From positions 532,949 to 596,948 of the forward strand of contig NZ_HE978532.1 in assembly GCF_000311745.1 (NCBI RefSeq): a stretch of DNA of 64,000 nucleotides, given 5' to 3'. Below, piece by piece: positions 36,898 to 45,399 of this stretch. Positions within the stretch are counted from its first letter, which is position 1; each line of letters begins with the position of its first letter. Under the pieces are notes generated by a model, which was not told the DNA's origin, did no database searches, and was given only the letters and a program-made list of their open reading frames with translations. The DNA is from Anaerococcus obesiensis ph10. GTDB taxonomy: Bacteria; Bacillota; Clostridia; Tissierellales; Peptoniphilaceae. Position numbers and translations under genes: made by a program.

Positions 36898-37601
36898 AAT
36901 GATTGGGGATTATAAGATGTTTCATAATAAAATTTATCTGCTCTCGCATAAGAAATTGTATATTCTATCATTATATTTTCTATATCGAAACTTTCTCTTT
37001 GAATTTTTAAACAAGGACTCTGACTTTTCATATTTAAAGCTTTTGCCTTTTCATTTTCTACGCTTGATACTGAAAAACTTTCCTTAACTTGGTAGATTTT
37101 TGTATTAAATAATTCATCAAATATATCATAAAGGGCTTTTTTTGATAATAATTGTTTATTTATTTTTGAAAATCTCTTATAAGGAATAATTGTTGTTTCA
37201 TACATCATTGCTATGTCATCAGCAAGCCTAAGCCTATCAAATTGAATTATCTTGTCATCTTTTTCCAACTTTAACAATTTTTTTAGCTCGCTATTTGCTT
37301 CTTTTATTTCAAAATTTATAACGATTGATTTTGGCTTTTTGCCATTTCTTTTTGTTTGTTCGGTAAAGGAATAATAATTTGAAAGATTTTGCCTATTTTG
37401 TTCTCTAACAAAAGTTCCTTTTCCTTGAATTTGATAAAGCATGCCAGAATTTACCAAAGAGCCAACCGCATTTCTTACAGTTGTTCTTGATACATTGTAG
37501 TCTTTACAAAGTTGCCTTTCTGATGGGAGCTTGTCTCCTTTTTCCATAAAGGAAATTTTTGTGATCAACTCATCTATGAGTTTTGAGTAAAGAGCTGACA
37601 T
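36888..37601 (-). CDS. agaR: GntR/HutC family repressor with UTRA domain
   Basis: A 237-residue regulator with an N-terminal winged helix (KLPSERQLCKDYNVSRTTVRNAVGSLVNSGMLYQIQGKGTFV) and a UTRA effector domain that normally binds a phosphorylated or amino sugar (YYSFTEQTKRNGKKP ... IEYTISYARADKFYYE). It is the second gene of the agaS operon, 15 bases downstream. The three palindromes at 38766, 41728 and 42062 lie in promoters of amino-sugar operons and fit the TGGT...ACCA type of HutC-family site, so this protein is the probable regulator, including of its own operon. Symbol assigned by role. Confidence 0.88.
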   Translation of the reverse strand: MSALYSKLIDELITKISFMEKGDKLPSERQLCKDYNVSRTTVRNAVGSLVNSGMLYQIQGKGTFVREQNRQNLSNYYSFTEQTKRNGKKPKSIVINFEIKEANSELKKLLKLEKDDKIIQFDRLRLADDIAMMYETTIIPYKRFSKINKQLLSKKALYDIFDELFNTKIYQVKESFSVSSVENEKAKALNMKSQSPCLKIQRESFDIENIMIEYTISYARADKFYYETSYNPQSLIK

Positions 37602-37616
37602 AATTTTTTATTCTCC

Positions 37617-38750
37617 TTAATTTTTATAATCGTGGATTGTAACGCCCTTTACAACCCTGTTTACTGTGTGTTTTCTTGATGGATTGTCTGGAGTATTTCC
37701 TACTCTAAGGCTGGTTACTAAGGCAATTATTTGTCCAATAATTATATAGGCAGGGCAAAGATATACATCATCTAATCCATCTTCTTCAAATATCAATTCA
37801 TAATCCCTATCTAATTTTGAATTTGAAATTCCTATTATTTTTTTTGCTATTTTATCATTTGCTATTTCATCTAAAATATCTAAATCATATAATCTTGTAT
37901 AAGGATTTGATGAAACAAAAGAAATTACAAGAGTATTTTCATCAACAAATGATTTTGGACCGTGCCTAAATCCCATTGATGATTCCCAAATTGTTGCTAC
38001 TTCTCCAGCTGTTAATTCTAGAATTTTTAATCTTGCTTCTTTTGTCAATTTTCCCAAAGGACCTGATCCAAGATATACAACCCTATTAAAATCAAAATTT
38101 ACTAAATTTTCAATTTCTTCCAAATTATTATAAATTTCTTTTCCAAGTTTTGAAATTTTTTCTACGATTTCTTTTTTATTTTTTGTTTTTGTATCAAAAA
38201 TCAATAAAGTCGCAAGCAACATTGATGAAAATGAATTTGTCATAGCAAATCCTTTATCATTTGTAATTTCTGGTTCCAAAAATACATAAGAATTTTCATC
38301 ATCTTTCAAAGCTTGAGCAAGTTTTCCTTCTTTTGCACAAGTTATAGGCAAATTATAAAAATCATCCACAAGTTTTTTTCCAAGTTTTACAGCCGCAAGA
38401 GATTCTGGGGAATTTCCACTTCTTGCAAAAGAAACCAAAAGTGTTTTTTGATTTTTTTCAAAATGTAGGTAAGGAGCTGAAACCAAATCTGTTGTTGCAA
38501 CTGATTCGAATTCAAATTCTCCATGAGTTTTCAAATAATCAAGGGCAATGTTTCCAACGTATTCACTTGTTCCTGCCCCTGTAAAAATAACCTTACAATC
38601 TTTGCCAACTTTTTTTAAAAAATTTTCTATATCATTTTTTCTTTTTTCGTATAAATTATAAACTTCAAGCCATGTATCTGCTTGATTTAAAATTTCTGTG
38701 TAAGTGTATTTAAAATCTTTTTCTTCCAACTTACTTTCATCTAAAAGCAT
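37617..38750 (-). CDS. agaS: AgaS-type sugar-phosphate deaminase/isomerase (SIS domain)
   Basis: A 377-residue protein with two SIS folds (VIFTGAGTSEYVGNIALDYL; RVVYLGSGPLGKLTKEARLKILELT), and the conserved SFARSGNSPES and GFRHGPKSFV segments of the AgaS family. It converts galactosamine-6-phosphate to tagatose-6-phosphate with release of ammonia. ATG at 38750 lies five bases after AAGGAGG, so an upstream in-frame ATG that overlaps this site is not the start. First gene of an operon with the GntR regulator; the operator at 38766-38777 sits just before the ribosome site. Confidence 0.93.
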   Translation of the reverse strand: MLLDESKLEEKDFKYTYTEILNQADTWLEVYNLYEKRKNDIENFLKKVGKDCKVIFTGAGTSEYVGNIALDYLKTHGEFEFESVATTDLVSAPYLHFEKNQKTLLVSFARSGNSPESLAAVKLGKKLVDDFYNLPITCAKEGKLAQALKDDENSYVFLEPEITNDKGFAMTNSFSSMLLATLLIFDTKTKNKKEIVEKISKLGKEIYNNLEEIENLVNFDFNRVVYLGSGPLGKLTKEARLKILELTAGEVATIWESSMGFRHGPKSFVDENTLVISFVSSNPYTRLYDLDILDEIANDKIAKKIIGISNSKLDRDYELIFEEDGLDDVYLCPAYIIIGQIIALVTSLRVGNTPDNPSRKHTVNRVVKGVTIHDYKN

Positions 38751-38765
38751 TACGCCCTCCTTCAT

Positions 38766-38777
38766 TGGTAGTAACCA
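38766..38777 (-). promoter_or_regulatory. GntR operator 1 (agaS promoter)
   Basis: TGGTAGTAACCA. Same 12-bp palindromic pattern as at 41728 and 42062. It lies about 15 bases downstream of a -10 box. Confidence 0.82.
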
Positions 38778-38790
38778 TCATATAAATAAT

Positions 38791-38818
38791 ATTATATCTT
38801 CTTTGGTACTTTATTCAA
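38791..38818 (-). promoter_or_regulatory. agaS-gntR promoter
   Basis: Minus strand TTGAAT (38813-38818), 16 bases, TATAAT (38791-38796). Confidence 0.82.
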
Positions 38819-38870
38819 GACCAATTTGATTGATTTATTAATAATTATCTTGATTTATTTTTTAAATTTT

Positions 38871-39851
38871 TTATTTTTCAATTTTTTCAAATATTGAAAC
38901 AGCAGTTTCTTTTAAAACTTCATTTAAGCTTTGAATATTTTCTTTTCCTTGTTCTTTAAGCCATTGTTTTGATTTTTCTGTATCTTTTGCATATATATCA
39001 ACGCAATCTTTCCATGTAGCCCTACCACACAAAACTCCATTGAAATTTGACCCTGCTTCTTTTGCAAGTATTAAAGTTTCTTTGAAAAGTTCTGCACTTA
39101 CACCACCTGATAAGAATATAAATGGAATACTTGTCGCATCAGCTTGGTCTTTAAAAAATTTCTTAGCTTGGTCTTTGCTATAAACAAAATTTTCCCCATA
39201 GCCTTCTACAAAATTCATATTAACTGGTGTTTCTACTTTCAAAACATCAACCTTATACTTAGGATTATCAAATTCTTTCATAGCTTCAATTACTTTTTTT
39301 GGTCTAACTTTTGCATATTTTTCATCTTTTTCGCTATCAAGTGTATAATCATAAGTTACAATTTCCAAAAAATATGGAAGTCCTAAACCTTCTGCCTCGT
39401 AGCCAACTCTTTCAACCCAAGCTTTTTTTACATCATTTATTTTTTCATCTTCGTCAACATCATAATACAAGAGAACTTTTAATGCGTTTGCTCCCATTTC
39501 TTTTGCCCTAAGCCCTGACATAAAATCAATTAATTTAGGGAGTCTACCTACTTCATATTCATCATAGCCAGTTTGCTCGTAGCTTATAATTAAGCCTGCA
39601 TTTTCATCTTTTGCTTCAATAGCAGTTTTTCCATAAATTGGATCTAACAAAATTGATGATGAAAAAGGTGTAAGCTCTTTTGAAACTTGTCTTTTAAATT
39701 CAGAAATTCCCTCAACATTATTCAAAGATTCGTTTGCTTTATTCATCATTTTTTCCATAGAACCTCTTTGGTCTATGGCAAGAGCTGCTATTACTCCATC
39801 TTCATTTGCTAATTTTTCTAGATTTTCTAATTTTTCTTTTGAAATTTTCAT
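38871..39851 (-). CDS. lacD: Tagatose 1,6-diphosphate aldolase
   Basis: Cleaves tagatose-1,6-bisphosphate to dihydroxyacetone phosphate and glyceraldehyde-3-phosphate. The 326-residue protein shows the LacD start (VIAALAIDQRGSMEKMM), a Schiff-base lysine region (YKVDVLKVETPVNMNFV) and FIFLSGGVSAELF. It overlaps lacC by four bases (ATGA), so the two are translationally coupled. Last gene of the kinase-lacC-lacD operon. Confidence 0.95.
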   Translation of the reverse strand: MKISKEKLENLEKLANEDGVIAALAIDQRGSMEKMMNKANESLNNVEGISEFKRQVSKELTPFSSSILLDPIYGKTAIEAKDENAGLIISYEQTGYDEYEVGRLPKLIDFMSGLRAKEMGANALKVLLYYDVDEDEKINDVKKAWVERVGYEAEGLGLPYFLEIVTYDYTLDSEKDEKYAKVRPKKVIEAMKEFDNPKYKVDVLKVETPVNMNFVEGYGENFVYSKDQAKKFFKDQADATSIPFIFLSGGVSAELFKETLILAKEAGSNFNGVLCGRATWKDCVDIYAKDTEKSKQWLKEQGKENIQSLNEVLKETAVSIFEKIEK

Positions 39852-40783
39852 ATTAACTCCTTTATTTCTATTTTTTCTTTGTATTTATCAAAATCATTTA
39901 TATTTATGTGGGCAATTTCCTCATTAAGAACATTCAAAAGTCCACAAGTCATTGATTTTTTTATAAAATCTTCATCATCTTCCTTGTTATAAATTGCAGA
40001 TAAGGCTCCAGCCAAAGTCGAATCGCCACTTCCAACAGGATTTATAGCTTTAACCTTTGGAACTTTAGCCTTATAAATTTTATTTTTTATTTTAAATATA
40101 GCTCCATCTTTTCCTTGAGAAATAATTACATAAGGAATATCTTTAAGGGGAGATTTTTCAAATATTTTTCTTATTTCTTCTTCATTTTCTGGAAATTCTT
40201 TTTCAATAATATCTTTTATTTCTGTTTCATTCGGCTTTATCAAATCAGGCTTAATTTCGCCTTTAACAATTTCTTTCAAAGTATTGCCAGATGTATCAAG
40301 AGATACAAATATTTTATTCTCTTTTGCAAATTTTATAATTTTTTGATAAAAACTTGCATCAAGACCTTTTGGCAAAGAGCCTGATATATTAATTATTTCA
40401 ATATTTTTTGATATTTTTTCCAGATGATCCAAAAATTCTTTTTCCTTTTCCAAGCCAATCTTTGGACCTTTTTCTAGAATTTCTGTTTGCTTATTATCAT
40501 GAATTATTGCAATACAATTTCTAGTTTCATCATCAAGCTTAATAAAATCATGAGATATTTTTCTTTCATCAAGCCTTTTTTCAATAAATTCCCCAAGTTT
40601 TCCGCCAACAAAACCAGAATTTATTACCTTTTCTCCCAATTCATTCAAAACATAAGAAACATGAATGCCCTTGCCACCTGCATCTTTATTTACAAGATCT
40701 ACCCTATTAACATCATCAATTTTGAGATTTTCAATATTATATGAAATATCAACAGAAGGATTTGCCGTTATACTTAAAATCAA
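39848..40783 (-). CDS. lacC: Tagatose-6-phosphate kinase (PfkB family)
   Basis: Phosphorylates tagatose-6-phosphate to the 1,6-bisphosphate. The 311-residue PfkB protein has ITANPSVDISYNIENLK at the N-terminus, DAGGKGIHVSYVLNELG, and the catalytic NPVGSGDSTLAGALSA near the C-terminus. The start codon is TTG at 40783, supported by GGAGAG five bases before it and by a 4-base overlap (TTGA) with the upstream kinase gene. A 1-phosphofructokinase role is the alternative, but lacD and agaS next to it favour tagatose-6-phosphate. Confidence 0.9.
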   Translation of the reverse strand: MILSITANPSVDISYNIENLKIDDVNRVDLVNKDAGGKGIHVSYVLNELGEKVINSGFVGGKLGEFIEKRLDERKISHDFIKLDDETRNCIAIIHDNKQTEILEKGPKIGLEKEKEFLDHLEKISKNIEIINISGSLPKGLDASFYQKIIKFAKENKIFVSLDTSGNTLKEIVKGEIKPDLIKPNETEIKDIIEKEFPENEEEIRKIFEKSPLKDIPYVIISQGKDGAIFKIKNKIYKAKVPKVKAINPVGSGDSTLAGALSAIYNKEDDEDFIKKSMTCGLLNVLNEEIAHININDFDKYKEKIEIKELI

Positions 40784-41697
40784 ATCATCTCTCCTTTTTC
40801 ATAAAATTTCTTTGCCAAAATCAAAGAACCAATAGAAGGATTTGCAAAAGGCTTTACAATTTCTACTCTATCATCAGCATATTGTTCAATCTTATCAAGC
40901 AATCTTTGACCCAAATTAAAAACGCCACCAGAATATGAAACCTTAACAGCACCTTTGAAATCCAATTTTTTGATAAGAGTATTTATAACAAGGCTAGCCT
41001 CTTTTGCAACATCATCCAAAAGATTTAAAGCATAAGTATCATTTTCATCAATTGCCTTAGAGAAAATTTTTGAAAGACTTGCAAGCTCATCTCTTTGCAT
41101 ATTATTTGCCAAAGTAATTATTTCAAAATCATCAGAGATTTCCAATTCCTTTTTCAAAAGATCATAAATCGGACTTTTTTCATATCTACCATCAGAAATT
41201 TTTGTAAAAATATTTAAAATTTTAAGACCAATATAATAACCACTAGCCTCATCTCCAAGCAAAGGCCCCCAGCCTCCACACATCATACTATTTCCATTAT
41301 TATCAACACCAAAACCAATTGAGCCAGTTCCAAGAACCAAATTAATACCAGCATTCGCATTCAAAGAACCTGCCCAACCATTTAAACAATCATTTCCAAC
41401 TTTGAAATTTTTAGAGCCCAAAATTTTTTCAAGACTTTCAAGAATAAAAGATTCATCTTCCTTAAATTGACCAAAGCCCGGCATAGCCAAAAAAGTAAAA
41501 TCAATATCAGAAATTTCTATTCCAGCCTTTTTGACTAAAATTTCAATTCCATTTTTTAATCTTTTAAAAAATTCTTCTCTAGAAATTTGCTTTAAGTGAA
41601 TAGTTTTTTCCTTGTGCTCATATAATTTTTTATTAACTTCAAGAACAAAAGCCGTTTTTGTTCCACCGCCATCAATTCCCAAAAAAACTTCTCTCAT
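40780..41697 (-). CDS. BadF/BadG-type N-acetylhexosamine kinase
   Basis: A 305-residue ASKHA-fold kinase. LGIDGGGTKTAFVLEV is the first phosphate loop, NLVLGTGSIGFGV the second, and GGWGPLLGDEASGYYIG the family motif. Related enzymes phosphorylate N-acetylglucosamine or glucosamine. First gene of the kinase-lacC-lacD operon, behind operator 2, so an (N-acetyl)galactosamine or glucosamine kinase for sugar that enters without the PTS is likely. Confidence 0.88.
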   Translation of the reverse strand: MREVFLGIDGGGTKTAFVLEVNKKLYEHKEKTIHLKQISREEFFKRLKNGIEILVKKAGIEISDIDFTFLAMPGFGQFKEDESFILESLEKILGSKNFKVGNDCLNGWAGSLNANAGINLVLGTGSIGFGVDNNGNSMMCGGWGPLLGDEASGYYIGLKILNIFTKISDGRYEKSPIYDLLKKELEISDDFEIITLANNMQRDELASLSKIFSKAIDENDTYALNLLDDVAKEASLVINTLIKKLDFKGAVKVSYSGGVFNLGQRLLDKIEQYADDRVEIVKPFANPSIGSLILAKKFYEKGEMI

Positions 41698-41727
41698 ACG
41701 ATACCATCCTTTTCAAAAGTTTTTCAT

Positions 41728-41739
41728 TGGTAACTACCA
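41728..41739 (-). promoter_or_regulatory. GntR operator 2 (kinase-lacC-lacD promoter)
   Basis: TGGTAACTACCA, between the -10 box and the start codon at the expected transcript start. Confidence 0.83.
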
Positions 41740-41750
41740 TTGCTAATATT

Positions 41751-41779
41751 AGTATATATAAAATAAAGACCAAGGTCAA
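41751..41779 (-). promoter_or_regulatory. Promoter of kinase-lacC-lacD operon
   Basis: Minus strand TTGACC (41774-41779), 17 bases, TATACT (41751-41756). Confidence 0.85.
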
Positions 41780-42030
41780 GGAAATAAATTTAAATTCAGG
41801 ATTTAAAAATAATTTTTAATTATAAAAATCTCAAATTAAAATTTTCTAAGCTTTAAAATTTTTTATAATTTCTTTTTTTAATGTATCGTTTTCTTTGATT
41901 TGAAAAATTTATTTTTCTTGCAAGAATAATTTTTGATTGGATTTTTATTATTGTAATTTGTTTTTTTATTAGTTTGCTTTGACTTTTTTACGCTTAAATG
42001 AGCTTTTAAAATTATTTTTTTAATTAATTC

Positions 42031-42059
42031 TTGACATATCAATTAATTTTATATAAAAT
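42031..42059 (+). promoter_or_regulatory. Promoter of the yajC-PTS operon
   Basis: TTGACA (42031-42036), 17 bases, TAAAAT (42054-42059). The operator begins three bases after the -10. Confidence 0.85.
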
Positions 42060-42061
42060 AA

Positions 42062-42073
42062 TGGTAATTACCA
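42062..42073 (+). promoter_or_regulatory. GntR operator 3 (PTS promoter)
   Basis: TGGTAATTACCA, a perfect 12-bp palindrome at the predicted transcript start. The leader that follows (42074-42240) is AT-rich and holds nothing I recognise. Confidence 0.86.
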
Positions 42074-42252
42074 GATAAATATTTTGATTTTATTTTTCTG
42101 GTTTTCTAGAAAATATCCTATTTTTATAAAATTTTTCTCACTTTAAAATTTTGGCAATTATATTTCAAATTTAGAGAATAATTTTTTTAAAATTTGGGAA
42201 AATGTTTCTAAAAATTTGTAAAATTATTTCGATAATTTAAGAAAGGAGGATT

Positions 42253-42528
42253 ATGTTAGGTGAAATAGCAAGGACATCCTTGGTTTTATTGATTTTTATA
42301 GCTATTTTTGTACTAATTAGTCAAATATTAAGCCACAGAAATCTAAAAAAGAAAAAGAAATATTTTGAAAGCTTACACAAAAATCTTAAACCTGGCAAGG
42401 AAGTTATTTTGACTGATGGTATTTATGGAAAAATTGTTTCTTTGAAAGAAGATTATGCTATCATCAAAATTGCCAAGGATGTTGAAATTAAAGTTAGCCG
42501 TTACTCTATTAGTGAAATACTAAATTAA
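42253..42528 (+). CDS. yajC: YajC-like membrane protein in PTS operon
   Basis: A 91-residue protein: one N-terminal membrane helix (about 5-27), a basic RNLKKKKKYFESLHKNLKPGKEVILTDGIYGKIVSLKEDY segment and beta-rich C-terminus, as in YajC, an accessory subunit of SecDF translocation. Behind AAAGGAGG. YajC copies sit next to mannose-family PTS operons in streptococci that use hyaluronate or chondroitin products, so it may help insertion of the EIIC/EIID pair or be specialised for this operon. Confidence 0.88.
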   Translation: MLGEIARTSLVLLIFIAIFVLISQILSHRNLKKKKKYFESLHKNLKPGKEVILTDGIYGKIVSLKEDYAIIKIAKDVEIKVSRYSISEILN

Positions 42529-42547
42529 TTTGAAAGGAAGTTTTATT

Positions 42548-43024
42548 ATGCCTAATATTGTTCTAACTAGAATAGACAATAGACTATTACACGGACAAGT
42601 TGCTACTCAATGGACAAAGGTTATTGGCGCAAATCTTATTCTTGTTGCAAATGATGATGTAGCAAATAATAAAATGAGACAAAATCTTATGACTATGGCT
42701 GCTCCTAATGGTGTTGCTACTAGGTTTTGGACTCTTCAAAAGACAATTGATACTATACACAAGGCTGCTGATAGGCAAAAAATTTTCATAATATGTGAAA
42801 GCCCAAAAGACGTTCTAACACTTGTTGAAGGCGGTGTTCCTATTAAAGATCTTAATATAGGAAATATGCACATGGCTGAAGGCAAAAGACAAGTTGCAGG
42901 AGTTGTTGCTGTTGACGACAACGACGTTGAGGCTTTTAAAAAACTTAAAGAAAAAGGTGTCAATCTAGAAATTAGAAAGGTACCTACTGAATCAGCAGAA
43001 GACATTAATAAATTATTTTCATAA
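42548..43024 (+). CDS. agaB: PTS EIIB, mannose/galactosamine family
   Basis: A 158-residue cytosolic phosphocarrier. IVLTRIDNRLLHGQVATQW is the family signature, with phosphorylated His15; TMAAPNGVATRFWTLQ and PIKDLNIGNMH follow. The ATG at 42548 follows AAAGGAAG, so an earlier in-frame ATG is not used. It passes phosphate from EIIA to the incoming sugar. AgaV/AgaB-like by context with agaS, lacC and lacD. Confidence 0.93.
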   Translation: MPNIVLTRIDNRLLHGQVATQWTKVIGANLILVANDDVANNKMRQNLMTMAAPNGVATRFWTLQKTIDTIHKAADRQKIFIICESPKDVLTLVEGGVPIKDLNIGNMHMAEGKRQVAGVVAVDDNDVEAFKKLKEKGVNLEIRKVPTESAEDINKLFS

Positions 43025-43042
43025 AATATCTAGGAGGATTGT

Positions 43043-43849
43043 ATGAACTTTAATATATTACAAATAATTTTAATTTTTCTAGTTACTTTTGTAGTAGCTA
43101 TTGACCAATTCTCTTTCCTAGAATCATTATATCAACCTATAATTACAGGTCCTGTTATAGGAGCTATCTTGGGAGATATGCACACAGGACTTATAGTTGG
43201 GGCAACTTATCAATTAATGACAATAGGAAATATGCCTGTAGGTGGAGCTCAACCTCCAAATGCAGTTATAGGCGGAATAGTTTCTGTTATTTTTGCCGTA
43301 ACATCAGGTCTTGAACCTAATGCAGCTGTAGCTGCAGCAATTCCTTTTGCACTTTTAGGTCAATACGGTGTTACAATTATATTTACTTTGATGAGTCCAG
43401 TTATGGCAAAAGCTGATCAATATGCAAAAGATGCAGACCCTAAAGGAATCGAAAAAATCAATTATTTCGCAATGATTCTTTTGGGAAGTATTTTTGGTAT
43501 TATAGTAGTTTTATTCTTTATAGCAGGATCTTCATTCGGTGCTAAACTTGCAGCTATGATTCCAGAAACTCTAATGCACGGTCTTGGAGTTGCTGGTGGT
43601 ATGATGAAATTTGTAGGTTTTGCAGTTTTATTAAGACTTATGGTTTCAAGAGATCTTTGGGGATTTTTCTTTATCGGATTTGCCCTTGCAGTTATAGTAA
43701 TGGCTAACGAATCCCTATCTGGTTCAGCTCTATTGATAATTTCATTAATAGGATTTGCACTTGCTTTCTGGGATTACCAAGTTCATGTAGGATTAAAAAA
43801 TGTAAGTGCATCTGCAAATTTTGAAGGAGGAGAAGAAGATGGAATATAA
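43043..43849 (+). CDS. agaC: PTS EIIC, mannose/galactosamine family
   Basis: A 268-residue membrane subunit of the sugar channel. Landmarks: GPVIGAILGDMHTGLIVGATYQLM, GNMPVGGAQPPNAVIGGIV. ATG follows AGGAGG. It overlaps the EIID gene by 11 bases, typical of tight EIIC-EIID coupling. Together with EIID it forms the transport path for N-acetylgalactosamine or galactosamine. Confidence 0.94.
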   Translation: MNFNILQIILIFLVTFVVAIDQFSFLESLYQPIITGPVIGAILGDMHTGLIVGATYQLMTIGNMPVGGAQPPNAVIGGIVSVIFAVTSGLEPNAAVAAAIPFALLGQYGVTIIFTLMSPVMAKADQYAKDADPKGIEKINYFAMILLGSIFGIIVVLFFIAGSSFGAKLAAMIPETLMHGLGVAGGMMKFVGFAVLLRLMVSRDLWGFFFIGFALAVIVMANESLSGSALLIISLIGFALAFWDYQVHVGLKNVSASANFEGGEEDGI

Positions 43850-44834
43850 TGATATGAATTCTTATAAAGATACCAATCCTAGTCAAAAACTAGATCAAAA
43901 AACATTAAATAAGATGGTATGGAGATCATTATTTCTTCAAGCATCTTTTAACTACGAAAGAATGCAAGCTGGTGGATGGTTATATTCAATCTTGCCAGGT
44001 CTTGAAAAAATTCACACAAATAAGGATGACCTTTCTAAATCAATGGCTCACAACCTAGAATTTTTTAATACCCATCCTTTCCTTATAACATTTGTTATGG
44101 GAATTATCCTTTCACTAGAAGAAAATAAAGTTGAAATCCCTACAATAAGAGCCGTAAGAGTTGCAGCCATGGGACCTTTGGGAGGAATAGGAGATGCCTT
44201 ATTCTGGTTTACCCTTGTACCAATCGTTGCAGGTATTTCTTCAAACATGGCCTTGCAGGGCTCAATTGCAGGTCCTATACTTTTCTTTGTAGTATTTAAT
44301 ATATGCCAATTTGCTATAAGATTTTGGTTGATGAATTGGTCATATAGGATGGGCGAATCTGCCATTGATGTTTTGACGCAAAACGCTAAAGAATTTACTA
44401 GAGCAGCATCAATTCTTGGAGTATTGGTTGTAGGAGCTTTAGTAAGCGTATATGGAGATACATCAATAGCACTTGAAGTAGATAATGGTACAACAAATGC
44501 ACCTGTTCTAGTAGATACAGTTGTTAATAACGATGAGTTATCAGAATATGACGAATTATTATATAAAGACAAAGACAAAAAAGAATTAAACGATGGAGCA
44601 GTTATAAGAGATTTAGGAAATGGAAAATCTGAAATCGAATTTAACACTTACGAAGAACAACCTGTTAAAGTTAAAATTCAAGAAGTTTTAGATGGAATAA
44701 TTCCAGATCTTGTACCTCTAGCTATAACTTTGTTGCTATTTTTCTTATTGACAAAGAAAAAATGGACTCCAATTAAATGTATTGCCTTCTTATTAATCCT
44801 CGGTGTAGCTGGTGCCTATATTGGAGTATTTTAA
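43839..44834 (+). CDS. agaD: PTS EIID, mannose/galactosamine family, with insertion
   Basis: A 331-residue membrane subunit; LNKMVWRSLFLQASFNYERMQAGGWLYSILPGLEK and EENKVEIPTIRAVRVAAMGPLGGIGDALFWFTLVPI are the family signatures. The ATG at 43839 lies eight bases after AGGAGG. Residues about 215-285 carry an acidic stretch (VDTVVNNDELSEYDELLYKDKDKKELNDG ... EEQPVKVKIQEVLDGI) that makes the protein 40-60 residues longer than the roughly 270-290 typical of the family. The insertion precedes the last helices. Confidence 0.93.
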   Translation: MEYNDMNSYKDTNPSQKLDQKTLNKMVWRSLFLQASFNYERMQAGGWLYSILPGLEKIHTNKDDLSKSMAHNLEFFNTHPFLITFVMGIILSLEENKVEIPTIRAVRVAAMGPLGGIGDALFWFTLVPIVAGISSNMALQGSIAGPILFFVVFNICQFAIRFWLMNWSYRMGESAIDVLTQNAKEFTRAASILGVLVVGALVSVYGDTSIALEVDNGTTNAPVLVDTVVNNDELSEYDELLYKDKDKKELNDGAVIRDLGNGKSEIEFNTYEEQPVKVKIQEVLDGIIPDLVPLAITLLLFFLLTKKKWTPIKCIAFLLILGVAGAYIGVF

Positions 44835-45259
44835 TGGCTAATGCAGTTATAGCAACAAGTCATGCATCTCTTGCCAGCGGAGTTTATTCCGCTGTTAAGA
44901 TGATTGCAGGAGAATTTGAAAATTTAAAAATACAAGAATTTAAAGAAAATGATAATCTTGATGAATTTGACCAAAAATTAAAAGAAAATTACAAATCATT
45001 AAAAGATTATGAGAATGTTATAGTTCTTGCCGATCTTGCAGGAGGAACGCCATTTAATAGAGCCGTAATGACTTTGGGAGATCTTCCAAACGTAAGAGTT
45101 ATAGCAGGTTTAAATTTTGCAAGCCTTTATCAAGCTTTAAATTCTTCTGGAAATCTTGATGAAAGCGTTGAAGAAATAATTAATATCGGAAAAGAATCAG
45201 TAATACAATACAAAAACGAAAACGAAATTGAAGACGATAATTTTGAAGATGGAATATAA
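44834..45259 (+). CDS. agaF: PTS EIIA, mannose/galactosamine family
   Basis: A 141-residue cytosolic phosphocarrier: VIATSHASLASGVYSAVKMIAG with phosphorylated His10, then VLADLAGGTPFNRAVMTLG. The ATG at 44834 overlaps the EIID stop (TAATG) with GGAG seven bases upstream. It completes a full EIIA-B-C-D set. The last ten residues are acidic (EIEDDNFEDGI). Confidence 0.93.
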   Translation: MANAVIATSHASLASGVYSAVKMIAGEFENLKIQEFKENDNLDEFDQKLKENYKSLKDYENVIVLADLAGGTPFNRAVMTLGDLPNVRVIAGLNFASLYQALNSSGNLDESVEEIINIGKESVIQYKNENEIEDDNFEDGI

Positions 45260-45351
45260 AAATTACATCAACTTTAATTAATAATTTAAAACCTAGTTCA
45301 AATATTGTATTAAAATTTTAATAAGCTCGTAAATTTATTTAAATATTTTCA

Positions 45352-45393
45352 AAAAAACAGGTGTTAGCATTTATTTTGCTAACACCTGTTTTT
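45352..45393. terminator. Bidirectional terminator between PTS operon and nagA
   Basis: CAGGTGTTAGCA-tttattt-TGCTAACACCTG, perfect 12-bp stem, A-rich left and T-rich right. Confidence 0.95.
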
Positions 45394-45399
45394 GATAAT

